DNA of 64,000 nt from Melittangium boletus DSM 14713 (GTDB lineage: Bacteria; Myxococcota; Myxococcia; Myxococcales; Myxococcaceae): positions 6,014,292-6,078,291 of the forward strand of contig NZ_CP022163.1 in the NCBI RefSeq assembly GCF_002305855.1, in the 5' to 3' direction. Both the position numbers and the translations under genes were made by a program. Positions 35,654 through 44,452 of this stretch are shown here, piece by piece. The notes under the pieces are model-generated. The model was not told where the DNA came from. It saw only the letters and a program-made list of their open reading frames with translations, and did no database searches. How positions within the stretch are numbered: position 1 is the stretch's first letter; every line of letters starts with the position of its first letter.

Positions 35654-36382
35654 TCAGACAGCCGTCCATCCTCCATCGATGTCGAGCACCATGCCCGTGG
35701 CGTAGTTGTTCGTCGCCAGGAAGTAGGCGGCATCCGCCATGTCGCGGGCGCTCCCCGCGCGCTTCAGCGGAACGCGGCTCTTGAGACTGTCCATGAAGGC
35801 GTCGAGCTTCTCGGGAGGGACATGCCAGTCAATGGCGGTGCCGAGGGTCAATCCGGGGGAAAGGACATTCACCCGGATTCCCTTGGGGGCGAGCTCCACT
35901 GCGAGCGAGCGCCCCATGGCGTTGACCGCGCCGCACAGGCCCGCGCCACCGGAGTAGTTCACCAGGGCGGCGTGGCCAGCGACGCCCGAGCAGAACAAGA
36001 TGGAGCTGCCCGGGGGCATCTTCGGGACGGCGTGATGACAAGCGGAGAGCTGTCCGAAGAAGCGGGAGTCGAACAGCTCGCGCCAGGATTGCCGGGGGAC
36101 TTCCTCGACGGGGCCGAACACCGCGCCGCCGGCGCACGTCACCAGCAAATCAATGCGTGGCACGGAGTCGATGAGCCGTTTGACCTGGGCCTCATCGGCG
36201 ACGTCGGTGGCGATGGCGCGAGCACCCCGGCCAATCTTCTCCACCGCTTCGTCGAGCCGCTTCTGATTGCGCCCGGCGAGCACCACCTGTGCGCCCTCGC
36301 TCGCGTAGCGCTCGGCGATGGCGAAGCCAATCCCCGTACCTCCACCCGTGATGATCGCGGTCTTTCCTTCCAGCGTGCTCAT
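35654..36382 (-). CDS. Atypical short-chain dehydrogenase, copy 2
   Basis: A 242-residue SDR, nearly identical to the gene at 29170-29898. It keeps TGGGTGIG and likewise lacks the Tyr-x3-Lys dyad (NYSGGAGLCGAV). Differences are few, such as MSTLEGKT for MNALEGKT, TLGTAIDWHV for TRGTAIDWRV, and TNNYATGMV for TSHYATGLV. The ATG at 36382 parallels copy 1; an upstream ATG at 36394 would add four residues. It follows kinase copy 2 after 214 bases. Confidence 0.8.
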   Translation of the reverse strand: MSTLEGKTAIITGGGTGIGFAIAERYASEGAQVVLAGRNQKRLDEAVEKIGRGARAIATDVADEAQVKRLIDSVPRIDLLVTCAGGAVFGPVEEVPRQSWRELFDSRFFGQLSACHHAVPKMPPGSSILFCSGVAGHAALVNYSGGAGLCGAVNAMGRSLAVELAPKGIRVNVLSPGLTLGTAIDWHVPPEKLDAFMDSLKSRVPLKRAGSARDMADAAYFLATNNYATGMVLDIDGGWTAV

Positions 36383-36596
36383 GCGCCTCTCCATTCTTTG
36401 TTCGCGAGGAGTTGATAAACCATAACAGACTCACGCGCGTGGTTCCATGGTCCGGGCCGTCTGGACGTGAATCCAAACGCACCGCGGCATGAATTCTGGA
36501 TGAGAACGGATTACTCGTGCAGGTGCCGAATAGCGAAGTGAGGACGATTCCCTGGCATGAGAGGTTTTTCCGCTTCCCGAAGGGAGAAGCCCTCGC

Positions 36597-39500
36597 TCAG
36601 GAGAGGGGGAGTTTGAGAATGGCCGTGGCTCCCTTTCCCGGCCCCTCGCTCTCCAGGCTGATGCTCCCGCCCAGCAGTTTCGCCTCCAGCGCGCTGGAAT
36701 GCAGTCCCAGTCCGTGTCCTCCCGCACGCGTGGTGAAGCCCTGACCAAAGAGCCGCCCGCGGATCTCCGGCACGATGCCCATGCCGTTGTCCACGATCTG
36801 GATGCGTGCGCAGTTGTCCTCCGTGTCCAGCCGGACGTACAGGTGGCGCTGCGACTCGGGCAGCTGGTGCATGGCTTGCTTCGCGTTGCTGATGAGGTTG
36901 ATGAGGATCTGCAGCACCCTGTGCTTGTCCAGACTGATCCGGGGCACGGAGGTGAGTTCCTGGGTGACGGTGACACCGTGGCGCTGGAGCGACGCCCGTT
37001 GGAGTCGCAGGGCATCCTCGACGAGCTGTGAGAGGTCGCACTCCTCGGTGACGAGCGTTCTGTGGGCGTAGGTTTGTTGAACCTGGACGATGGCCCGGAT
37101 GTGCTCGAGATGCATGTCCATGGCCGTCATGCCCTCCTGGAGCGAGGCCTGCTCGCGCAGGAGTTCGCTGGCGAGCGCGGAGAGGTAGCCGGGCAGCTGC
37201 GCGCCGCGTTGATCCCGGGTGAGGAAGTCCGCGAGGTGGTCGTGGTGCTCGTCGATCATCTGGGTGGCCTGCTTGAGCCGTCCCACACGGGAAGCACTCA
37301 TGGTCTCGCGCACCGTCTGCAGATTGATGACGGCGCTGGTGAGGACATTGCCCACGTTGTGCAGCACGTTGGCGGCGATCTCGGCCATGCCCGCCGCGCG
37401 CGCGGCGTCCACCAGGCGCACCTGGGTCAGCTTGAGCTCCCGGGTGCGCTCCTCCACGCGCTTCTCGAGCTCGTCGTTGGCGCGGCGCAGGGCGGCCTCG
37501 GCCTTCTGGACATCGGCATACAGCCGCGCGTTCTCGATGGAGATGGCGGCCTGGGAGGCCAGATGGCCGAGCAGGGCGATGCGCGCCGGAGAGAAGGCGT
37601 TGGTGGCGAGGGTGTTCTCCAGGTACAGCACCCCGCGGAACTCCTCCTGGCGCAGCAGGGGCAGGCAGAGCACCGAGCGGGCATGGCTGTGTTCGAGCCA
37701 GGCGTCGGACGAAAAGGGGTGGGGGAGCGAGGCGTCGCCGATGAGCACATGCTCCCGCGCGCGCTTGACGTAGGAGATGACGCTCCACGGCAACTGGGGC
37801 TCGGCCGTGCTGACCGCGGCCTCCGAGGAGACCGTACCCGACAGTGCCGAGACCGTGAGGGTGTCTCCCCGTGGAAGCAACAGGGCACCGCGCTGGGCAC
37901 CAGCGTTCTCCATGGCGATGCGCAGCAGCGTGGCCGCCAGCCGCTCGAGGACGATTTCCTCGGAGATGGCCTGCTGGGCCTTTACCAGGGTGAGCGCATC
38001 GATCTCGGTCGAGCTCGTGTCCTGGGTGTTCTGCGCGCCGCCCTCGGGAAGGGTCAGGAACGGCCATTCCGAGTCCAGGTGCTGGACCTTGCCCTTCGCT
38101 CCCCAGCGCAGGTACGCCTCCCGCGCCTTGCGGGCATAGGCCTCGGCGATGGTGGGAACCTGGCGCTCACGCCAGAAGCGGGCGGCCAGTTCGTAGGCGA
38201 GGGCGGCTCGCTGGATGAAGCCGTGCTCGCGCGCGGACTGGATGGACTGCTCGTAGGCCTGGAGTGCCTCGTCCCGTTGGCCCATGAGCCGGGCCCGCTC
38301 CGCGGCGACGAGCCGCTCGGCCGTGAGGAAGGTCGAGGGACAGTGGCGGGCCCACTCCGCCAGTTGCCTTTGGTGCTGGCTGATCTCCATGAGGGCGCGT
38401 TCCCGCTCCTCGGGTGGCATCTTCGCGGCGCAGGCCGCCAGGGATAGGGCCCGGAAGAGGTGCAGGTCCAGCAGCTGGATGTGGCCGAGCGAGGACCAGC
38501 TCAGCTCGGCGCTCTTGTCCGTGTATTCGAGCGCCTCCTGGTACGCGCCGCTCATGTAGCGCGACTGCGCCTTGGTGAGCCAATACCAGCAGCGCATGGT
38601 GCGCATGCGCTGGGGCGTCAAACCCGCCTCGAAGGTCTCCTCGTCGAAGTCATCGCCACTCATCGTGCTGAACGAGGACGTGAGGCCGCGCAACTGCTGC
38701 ACATGGCGCTGGGTGAAGTGGATGATGTCCCGTGGATCCAGGAACTCGGCCCCCCGGGTGAAGTGCAGGTTCGCCACCGACTCCCGGTAGACTTCCTCCA
38801 GGTCGTGCCCCAGCAGGAAGCGATCCGTGACGATGTGGTTGCAGCAGTAGCCGGCGACCTGACTGTCACTGTTCTGGAGGGATTGCTGAAAGGCCTCGCG
38901 GACGAGTTGCAGCGCGGTGGACAGGGGCTGGGTCCAGTAGCTGATGATCTCCAGGCCGTAGAGCGCCTTGCCGCGCAGGGGGGTGAATCCCCGGTGCTCG
39001 ACGAGTGCGCACGCGAGCTGGCCGAAGGCCAGGCCTTCCTGGTAGCGCCCGAAGACAGCTCCCAGCACCAGGCCGTACCAGGAGTAGCCGTGCACGGACG
39101 CGCTCGTGTTGCCATGGCGCAGGCTGAGCGCGGTCATCCGGCTGAGGTGGAGGACGAGCAGGTTCGTGCTGGTGGAGAACGAGGGGGCGTAGAGGGCGCC
39201 GAGCAGGCTCATGACCGCCTCCATGTCCGGGTCGGTCATGAGGGGCAGGTCGACGAGGCTCTCGATGGAGCGCTCCCCCAGCAGTTGCCGCACCTCTTCA
39301 TTGGCGGCCTCGACTTCCTCCCAGGAGGGATTCGGGGACATGGGCATGCCCAGCAGAGCCAATCCCTCCAGGAGACAGGTGCCGGCGGTCTGGATGTCAC
39401 CCATGCCGATGAGGATGTCGGTCTTCAGGCAGTACACCGCGGCGGTGTCCCCCCGGGTGAGCGCCCGGTCCATGAACTCATCCACCTGGCGAAGCGCTCC

Positions 39501-41873
39501 AGTGGCGTTGCCGGTCATGAACTCGCAGATGGCGTGCTCGAGCCGGAGCTTGAAGGCGAGGGCGGGCTCCGTCTCCCACGGGTCTCCCGGGAGGAGTTGG
39601 AATGCTCTCGCGAAATAGGTAATGGCGGAGCGGAGGGCGATGGAAGCCTTGGCCCGTCTGCCGGCCTCGGCGTTCAGGCGCGCCACACGCAGACGTTCCG
39701 CGTCATCGACGAGCCACTCCGCCCCGGCGTTGAGCTGGCTCACGACATCGAAGAGCTGTTCCTGCAAGGACTCTGGCGGCAGGTGCGCCAGCATCAGGCG
39801 GCCGATGCGCAGGTGGACGCGCTTGCGCTCCTGCTCATCGATGAGGGCGTAGGCGGCCTGGTGGATGCGGTCATGGATGAACCGGCCCTGGTCCGGGCCG
39901 ATGCGGACCAGCAGGTTCTCCTGGAAGGCGGGCTCGAGATCCTTCTCCAGGTGGGCCGCTTCCGGGCTGTCGGAGAGGAAGTGCAGCAGCTGGAGGGAGA
40001 AGGTGTTGCCCACGCAGGCGGCCAGCCGGAGCAGGTTCTGGGTTCCGGACGAGAGCTGACGCAGCTTGCCCACCAGGAAGTCGACGACATTGTCCGAGTA
40101 GCCCCTGGCCTGGACGCCCGCCTCATCCCACCGCCAGGTGCCATCGGGGGCTCGAACCAGGAGTCCGTCCTGATGGAGCGTCAGCATGAAATGCAGGAGG
40201 AAGAAGGGATTGCCCCCAGTCTTCTCACGGGCCAACGCGGAGAGTGGCGCGATGAGGTCTTCTTCCGCTCCGGAGAGCGCGTCGGCGACGAGCTGCCGCA
40301 CGTCCTCGAGACCGAGGGGCTCGAGCTGGAGTTCGCGCATCCGCGCGCCGGCCGCGCGCATCCCCTCGAGGGTACGCACCAGGGGATGGGAGGGGTTCAC
40401 CTCGTTGTCTCGGTAGGTGCCGAGCAGGAGGAGCGGAGGGGTCTCCTCGTGGGTGAGCAGATCCTGGAGGAGCTGGAGGCTGGCGGGGTCGGCCCATTGC
40501 AAGTCATCCAGGAAGAGGACGAGGGGGTGCTCGGAGGTGGCGAAGAGGCCGAGGAACTCGCGGAACACGCGGTTGAAGCGGTGGGCGGCCTCGGAGGGAG
40601 GAAGCTCGGGGACGGGGGGCTGTTTGCCGGCGATGAGCTCGAGCTGGGGCACCACGTCCACGAGGAGCTGCCCCTGGCCTTTCCATGTGTCCAGAAGGCG
40701 CTCGCGCCACTGGGCCAGGGACTCATCGCTGCCCGCCAGGAGCTGCTGCGTCAGCCCCCGAATGGCCTGGGCGAGGGTGGCGTAGGGACTGGCCTGCTGG
40801 AACTGGTCGAACTTGCCGCTGAGGAAGAAGCTGCGGTGGCGGACCACGGGTTTGTGCAACTCGTGCACGACGGCGGACTTGCCGCTGCCGGAGTAGCCGC
40901 GAACGAGGATGAGCTCGGGCCGGCCGCTGAGGGCGACGCGCTCGAAGCCTTGGAGCAGCGCGGCGGCGTGGGTGTCTCGCCCGTAGAGCCGTTGAGGAAG
41001 TTGGAAGTGGGTGGGGAAATCGTGCACGCCCAGCGGGAAGTCCTCGTGCACGCTCCGGAGCAGGTTGTCCCGGCAGCGCTCCAGGTCGGCCTTGAGCCCG
41101 TCGGCGCTCTGGTAGCGCTCCTCGGCCACCTTGGCCAGGAGCTTGAGCACGATGGAGGACAGGACGGGAGGCAGGTCCGGGACGCGCTCGGTGAGGGGAG
41201 GGGGTGCCACGGCCATGTGGACGTGGAACCACTCGAGCGCGTCGCGTCCGTGGAAGGGGCGGCCGCCCGTCAGCAGCTCATAGAGGGTGATGCCCAGGGA
41301 GTAGAAGTCGGTGCGGTAGTCCACCGTGCGGTTCATGCGCCCGGTCTGCTCGGGAGACATGTAGGCGAGGGTGCCTTCGATGAGGGTGGTGGGGGCGGCG
41401 TCCACGTGCTCGATGCGTTGGAGGGTGGCGGTGCCGAAGTCGATGAGGCGGGCTTCTCCCGAGGGCGTGAGGATGATGTTGGAGGGCTTGATGTCCTTGT
41501 GGATGACGCCGCGCCGGTGGATCTCGGCCAGGGTGGAGGTCAGGGAGATGGCCACATCCAGGGTCTTGAGCACCTCGAAGGGCTTGTCCGTGAACTCGGA
41601 CAGAACCTCGCCCTCCACCGCCTCCAAGAGGAGACTCGGGCGGTCCGGGAGCTGTTCACAGCCATGGGCGCGAAGGACGCCGCGCACGTCGCGGATGCGC
41701 TGGAGGATGTCGAACTCGCGGCGGTAGCGCTCGCTCTCGCGAGGGCCGACGGAGGCCACGGGAGTCTTGAGGATGAGGGGCTGGCCGTCGGCGTCACGCA
41801 GGGCGTGGAAGAGCAGATTGGTTCCGGTGGCCTTGAGGGCCCCACGAAGGGTGTAGCCTGGGATGGTCAGCAT
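36597..41873 (-). CDS. Trifunctional Ser/Thr kinase - AAA ATPase - histidine kinase, copy 2
   Basis: A 1758-residue paralogue of the gene at 30051-35333 with every key residue kept: kinase Asp127, Walker A Lys332, DDLQWADP, and His1505 in VLHNVGNVL; N-box and G-boxes are intact. Differences cluster: the ATPase/helical junction (PDGTWRWDEAGVQARG versus PGGDWRWDEKGVRARG), two extra residues in the GAF region (AVSTAEPQ), and a C-terminus four residues shorter. Both copies therefore look functional and may answer to different signals. It is the first gene of the four-gene minus-strand run; about 500 bases without genes lie upstream. Confidence 0.93.
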   Translation of the reverse strand: MLTIPGYTLRGALKATGTNLLFHALRDADGQPLILKTPVASVGPRESERYRREFDILQRIRDVRGVLRAHGCEQLPDRPSLLLEAVEGEVLSEFTDKPFEVLKTLDVAISLTSTLAEIHRRGVIHKDIKPSNIILTPSGEARLIDFGTATLQRIEHVDAAPTTLIEGTLAYMSPEQTGRMNRTVDYRTDFYSLGITLYELLTGGRPFHGRDALEWFHVHMAVAPPPLTERVPDLPPVLSSIVLKLLAKVAEERYQSADGLKADLERCRDNLLRSVHEDFPLGVHDFPTHFQLPQRLYGRDTHAAALLQGFERVALSGRPELILVRGYSGSGKSAVVHELHKPVVRHRSFFLSGKFDQFQQASPYATLAQAIRGLTQQLLAGSDESLAQWRERLLDTWKGQGQLLVDVVPQLELIAGKQPPVPELPPSEAAHRFNRVFREFLGLFATSEHPLVLFLDDLQWADPASLQLLQDLLTHEETPPLLLLGTYRDNEVNPSHPLVRTLEGMRAAGARMRELQLEPLGLEDVRQLVADALSGAEEDLIAPLSALAREKTGGNPFFLLHFMLTLHQDGLLVRAPDGTWRWDEAGVQARGYSDNVVDFLVGKLRQLSSGTQNLLRLAACVGNTFSLQLLHFLSDSPEAAHLEKDLEPAFQENLLVRIGPDQGRFIHDRIHQAAYALIDEQERKRVHLRIGRLMLAHLPPESLQEQLFDVVSQLNAGAEWLVDDAERLRVARLNAEAGRRAKASIALRSAITYFARAFQLLPGDPWETEPALAFKLRLEHAICEFMTGNATGALRQVDEFMDRALTRGDTAAVYCLKTDILIGMGDIQTAGTCLLEGLALLGMPMSPNPSWEEVEAANEEVRQLLGERSIESLVDLPLMTDPDMEAVMSLLGALYAPSFSTSTNLLVLHLSRMTALSLRHGNTSASVHGYSWYGLVLGAVFGRYQEGLAFGQLACALVEHRGFTPLRGKALYGLEIISYWTQPLSTALQLVREAFQQSLQNSDSQVAGYCCNHIVTDRFLLGHDLEEVYRESVANLHFTRGAEFLDPRDIIHFTQRHVQQLRGLTSSFSTMSGDDFDEETFEAGLTPQRMRTMRCWYWLTKAQSRYMSGAYQEALEYTDKSAELSWSSLGHIQLLDLHLFRALSLAACAAKMPPEERERALMEISQHQRQLAEWARHCPSTFLTAERLVAAERARLMGQRDEALQAYEQSIQSAREHGFIQRAALAYELAARFWRERQVPTIAEAYARKAREAYLRWGAKGKVQHLDSEWPFLTLPEGGAQNTQDTSSTEIDALTLVKAQQAISEEIVLERLAATLLRIAMENAGAQRGALLLPRGDTLTVSALSGTVSSEAAVSTAEPQLPWSVISYVKRAREHVLIGDASLPHPFSSDAWLEHSHARSVLCLPLLRQEEFRGVLYLENTLATNAFSPARIALLGHLASQAAISIENARLYADVQKAEAALRRANDELEKRVEERTRELKLTQVRLVDAARAAGMAEIAANVLHNVGNVLTSAVINLQTVRETMSASRVGRLKQATQMIDEHHDHLADFLTRDQRGAQLPGYLSALASELLREQASLQEGMTAMDMHLEHIRAIVQVQQTYAHRTLVTEECDLSQLVEDALRLQRASLQRHGVTVTQELTSVPRISLDKHRVLQILINLISNAKQAMHQLPESQRHLYVRLDTEDNCARIQIVDNGMGIVPEIRGRLFGQGFTTRAGGHGLGLHSSALEAKLLGGSISLESEGPGKGATAILKLPLS

Positions 41874-42391
41874 GTCGGGGCTGCTCGGTCTGGCTGGAGG
41901 TCGTCGGTCCTGGCTTTGGGGTGGGGCGGGGCAACACGTCCTCGTTGACGTCGAGGCCGAAGACGGCTCCCCCTCGTGCCGTTCGTGGCGCCAGTCACCG
42001 GGCGCTCACATGGACAGTCCACACATGTCCTGGCTTCTCGTTGTGCCCCATGATTCCCCTTCCATGCATCATACATGCAGGAGAGGACCAGGGAACGAGT
42101 CCACGGAGACTTCTCGGATAGGCTCGATGCTCGGTACTGGGAGTGTAAAAATGCACGAGAAGCGAGCCTGCGTGCGGTGCTCGCGGTGCGCGAAGCGGTC
42201 ATCTCGCCGCTTGTCATACCCATTCGCACTGGGAGTGATTATGTAATGCTGATGCTGTAATACTTTGGATGTGTGTCTGTTTTATATGGGGGCTCATCCC
42301 AATTCCATCACAGCATCTCCCGGCGAGCAGCGCCAAGGCCAGAACCCGGGAGTTGTGAAAGGAATGGGCGACCTGACCGTGGCGGTGACGC
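41874..42391. other. Gene-free upstream region of kinase copy 2
   Basis: These 518 bases contain no supported gene. They hold the candidate promoter at 42068-42073 and, at 42230-42300, a stretch much richer in A+T than its surroundings (ATGTAATGCTGATGCTGTAA and TGTTTTATATGG), unusual in this high-GC window. This may be a regulatory or foreign-origin region. Confidence 0.6.
42068..42073 (-). promoter_or_regulatory. Candidate -10 element of kinase copy 2
   Basis: The minus strand reads TATGAT, five of six to TATAAT, 195 bases upstream of the kinase start. It lies in the same context as the TAAGAT upstream of copy 1 (conserved GATGC after it and GGGGAA-CATGG further on). Confidence 0.4.
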
Positions 42392-42733
42392 TCAGTGGCT
42401 GGTCGGCTGCAGGACGACCACCTGCCTCACGTCATTGCCGTAGACGGACATGTTGTTGAACTGCTGGTAGTTGAAGATGCCTCCGTTGCGCACGATGCCC
42501 ACATCGCTTCCTCGGGAGCGCTCGCCGTAATCCCAACCCGTCCGGGTCTGGTACACCACCGAGCCCTCGGGAATCTGTCCGTTGCGCGCGGCCTGGAGAT
42601 ACGCCTCACCCGTGAGCACCTGGGCCTGGACACTGCCATAGGGGCTGGAGGCGCCAGGGCGGCGCGGTTCCTGGGCGTCCGAGCGAGTCTGGGCGATGGA
42701 CTCGCCACGGGAGGGTTGATGGAATGACCCCAT
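42392..42733 (-). CDS. Small protein of unknown function
   Basis: A 113-residue protein, without signal peptide, Cys or membrane segment. The first 30 residues are polar and probably disordered; the rest (VQAQVLTGEAYLQAARNGQI, VVYQTRTGWDYG, GSDVGIVRNGGIFNYQQF, NDVRQVVVLQP) looks like a small beta-rich domain. Its ATG and the ATG of the divergent ATP-grasp gene share one CATG (42731-42734), so both start codons overlap. A longer reading to 42913 would run over the ATP-grasp coding region and is not favoured. No family recognised. Confidence 0.5.
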   Translation of the reverse strand: MGSFHQPSRGESIAQTRSDAQEPRRPGASSPYGSVQAQVLTGEAYLQAARNGQIPEGSVVYQTRTGWDYGERSRGSDVGIVRNGGIFNYQQFNNMSVYGNDVRQVVVLQPTSH

Positions 42734-43853
42734 GTCTTCCGCCGAGCACGAGCCCGTTGCCCTGTTGTTCCAGGCCACACCCCCTCCGGAGATCGACGGC
42801 ATCCGCAAGCCGATGAAGCCAGGGGGGTACAGCGACAGTGGCGCCGACATCGCCCATGCCTTGCGCGCGGCGGGCGTTCCCGTCCTCACGCCGCGCGCCT
42901 CTCCCGACCCCACTCAGGCCCTGGATTGGGTCTTCCCCGATACCGCCGAGGGCATTGCCCAGGCGCTCGATGGGGGTGCTCGCGTCCTGTGGGCCAACAC
43001 CGTGCTGTTCTCCGGGCACCCGCTGGAGTCCGTGGCCGGAAAGGGCGTGCGCGTCGTCGGCCAGCATCCGGCGCGCGTGGACCGCTACGACGACAAATGG
43101 CTCACCAATGAGGTGTTGCGCGCGGGGGGTTGCCCCGTGCCCGCCTCCACCCTGGTGGCCCTCGACGAGGGCCCCAGTACCCTGGCGCTGGACTCCCTGA
43201 CGGATGCGCGGCTCGAGCAGGGGGGCTTGCGCTTCCCCCTGGTCGTCAAACCCATCCGGGGACGGGGCAGCGAGGGGGTGCGCCTGGTCACATCCCTCTC
43301 CGAGTTGAAATCATACGCCGCCGGATTGCTCGCGGCGCGGGATGCCGCTGGACACCCTCGTTATGGTCAGCGCCTGATGTTGGAGCAATTCCTCCCCGGC
43401 ACCGAGGTCACCCTGACGGTCATGCCTCCGGGTGCCTACCGCATCGACGGCGCCGAGCGGACATTCGCCGAGCACTGGTCCCTGCCCGCCGTCCGGCGCT
43501 TCAACCACCACGAGGGCATCGCGCCCTACAACGGCGTGGTGGCGGTCGTGAACAACAGCGTGCGGATCTCCGATGCCGAGCGGCAAGCACCCGCCATGCG
43601 GAATCTGGAGGAGTGGTGCGCCGTGGCCGCGCGGAAGGTGGGAGCGCTCGCCCCCATCCGGATCGACTGCCGCTCCTCGGAGGACGGGGCGTTCTTCCTG
43701 TTCGACCTGAACATGAAGCCCAACATGACGGGAGCGGGCCGCCCCGGACGCGAGGATCAGGACAGCCTCTGTTCCATGGCCGCGGCGGGCGTGGGTTGGT
43801 CCTACCAGGAGTTGTTGCTCAACATGCTGCGTCAAGCGTGGCGCTTCGCGTAG
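42732..43853 (+). CDS. ATP-grasp ligase, D-Ala-D-Ala-ligase-like
   Basis: A 373-residue ATP-grasp enzyme. The ATP-binding lysine strand is FPLVVKPIRGRGSEGV, followed by the hinge LMLEQFLPGTEVTLTVMP and the metal-binding end FLFDLNMKPNMTG (Asp and Asn). The N-terminal part (VALLFQATPPPEI..., DSGADIAHALRAAGVPVLTP) matches the preATP-grasp fold. Such enzymes join a carboxylate and an amine or thiol through an acyl-phosphate. The substrate is not known; a cell-wall dipeptide ligase is unlikely given the sequence drift and length. It may be part of a small-molecule or peptide-modifying pathway; an unknown 113-residue gene starts head-to-head with it. Confidence 0.85.
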   Translation: MSSAEHEPVALLFQATPPPEIDGIRKPMKPGGYSDSGADIAHALRAAGVPVLTPRASPDPTQALDWVFPDTAEGIAQALDGGARVLWANTVLFSGHPLESVAGKGVRVVGQHPARVDRYDDKWLTNEVLRAGGCPVPASTLVALDEGPSTLALDSLTDARLEQGGLRFPLVVKPIRGRGSEGVRLVTSLSELKSYAAGLLAARDAAGHPRYGQRLMLEQFLPGTEVTLTVMPPGAYRIDGAERTFAEHWSLPAVRRFNHHEGIAPYNGVVAVVNNSVRISDAERQAPAMRNLEEWCAVAARKVGALAPIRIDCRSSEDGAFFLFDLNMKPNMTGAGRPGREDQDSLCSMAAAGVGWSYQELLLNMLRQAWRFA

Positions 43854-43975
43854 GGCTTCGGGGCGTGGACCCGAGGCCCGTTCCGCGGACGTGACGCCCG
43901 GGGCGTTCTCCTCGGCGGCTGGCTGGCAGGGCTTCTGCACGGGCCCCTCGCGCACGTCATGCCGCGAGGAGCTGG

Positions 43976-44422
43976 ATGAAGCATTGGATGGCCGTTGTCT
44001 GTTTTTGGCTCGCCCTGACCGGATGTTGTCCGCTCGGTGAGAGGATTCAGGGTCTCTATTCCGTGGAAGGGCGCACCCACTACAGCATCCCGGGCGTGGG
44101 CAGTGGCTCCTTCCCTGTCCCCCACACCTTTCGCATCGCGGAGGGCACCACCTCGGACTTCGTCCTCACGGATGAAGAGGGCCGCTGCTTCCTTCCCGCG
44201 CGGCTCGAGGACGAGGCATTGAGTCTGGTGCGAGGTGCGTCCTGTGGGTGGAATGAGAACGGCGTGCACTTCCTCCTGACGCTGACGCACGGCCGGGTGG
44301 AGCTGTCGGAGGAGGGTGGTGGCCGCTTCGACATGGCGGGTAGCGTGACGGCCACGGCACGCGGGGTGATGTCCCCGGGCTCCTTCCTCCAGAACGCGAC
44401 GCTGACCCGCCTGGGTGATTAG
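43976..44422 (+). CDS. Small lipoprotein of unknown function
   Basis: A 148-residue lipoprotein (MKHWMAVVCFWLALTGC signal, Cys17 or Cys18 for lipid). The mature part looks beta-rich (YSVEGRTHYSIPG, HTFRIAEGTTSDFVLTDEEG, GVHFLLTLTHGRVELSEEGGG) and has one more Cys pair (RCFLPA, ASCGWN). GAGGAG lies six bases before the ATG. No family recognised. Confidence 0.7.
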   Translation: MKHWMAVVCFWLALTGCCPLGERIQGLYSVEGRTHYSIPGVGSGSFPVPHTFRIAEGTTSDFVLTDEEGRCFLPARLEDEALSLVRGASCGWNENGVHFLLTLTHGRVELSEEGGGRFDMAGSVTATARGVMSPGSFLQNATLTRLGD

Positions 44423-44452
44423 CCCCACGGGTCAGCGCCCGGACGCGAGGGG

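Larger units (their letters stand above)
35654..41885 (-). repeat. Tandem duplication unit B (SDR + trifunctional kinase)
   Basis: Direct repeat of unit A (29170-35345), same strand and gene order. It is about 60 bases longer because of the spacer between the kinase and the SDR. The direct orientation makes the 320 bases between units and one whole unit removable by homologous recombination. Confidence 0.95.

Noticed and set aside
42734..42913. Longer N-terminus (60 more residues) for the small minus-strand gene
   Set aside because: It would overlap the 5' end of the ATP-grasp gene by 180 bases and the added sequence is low complexity.
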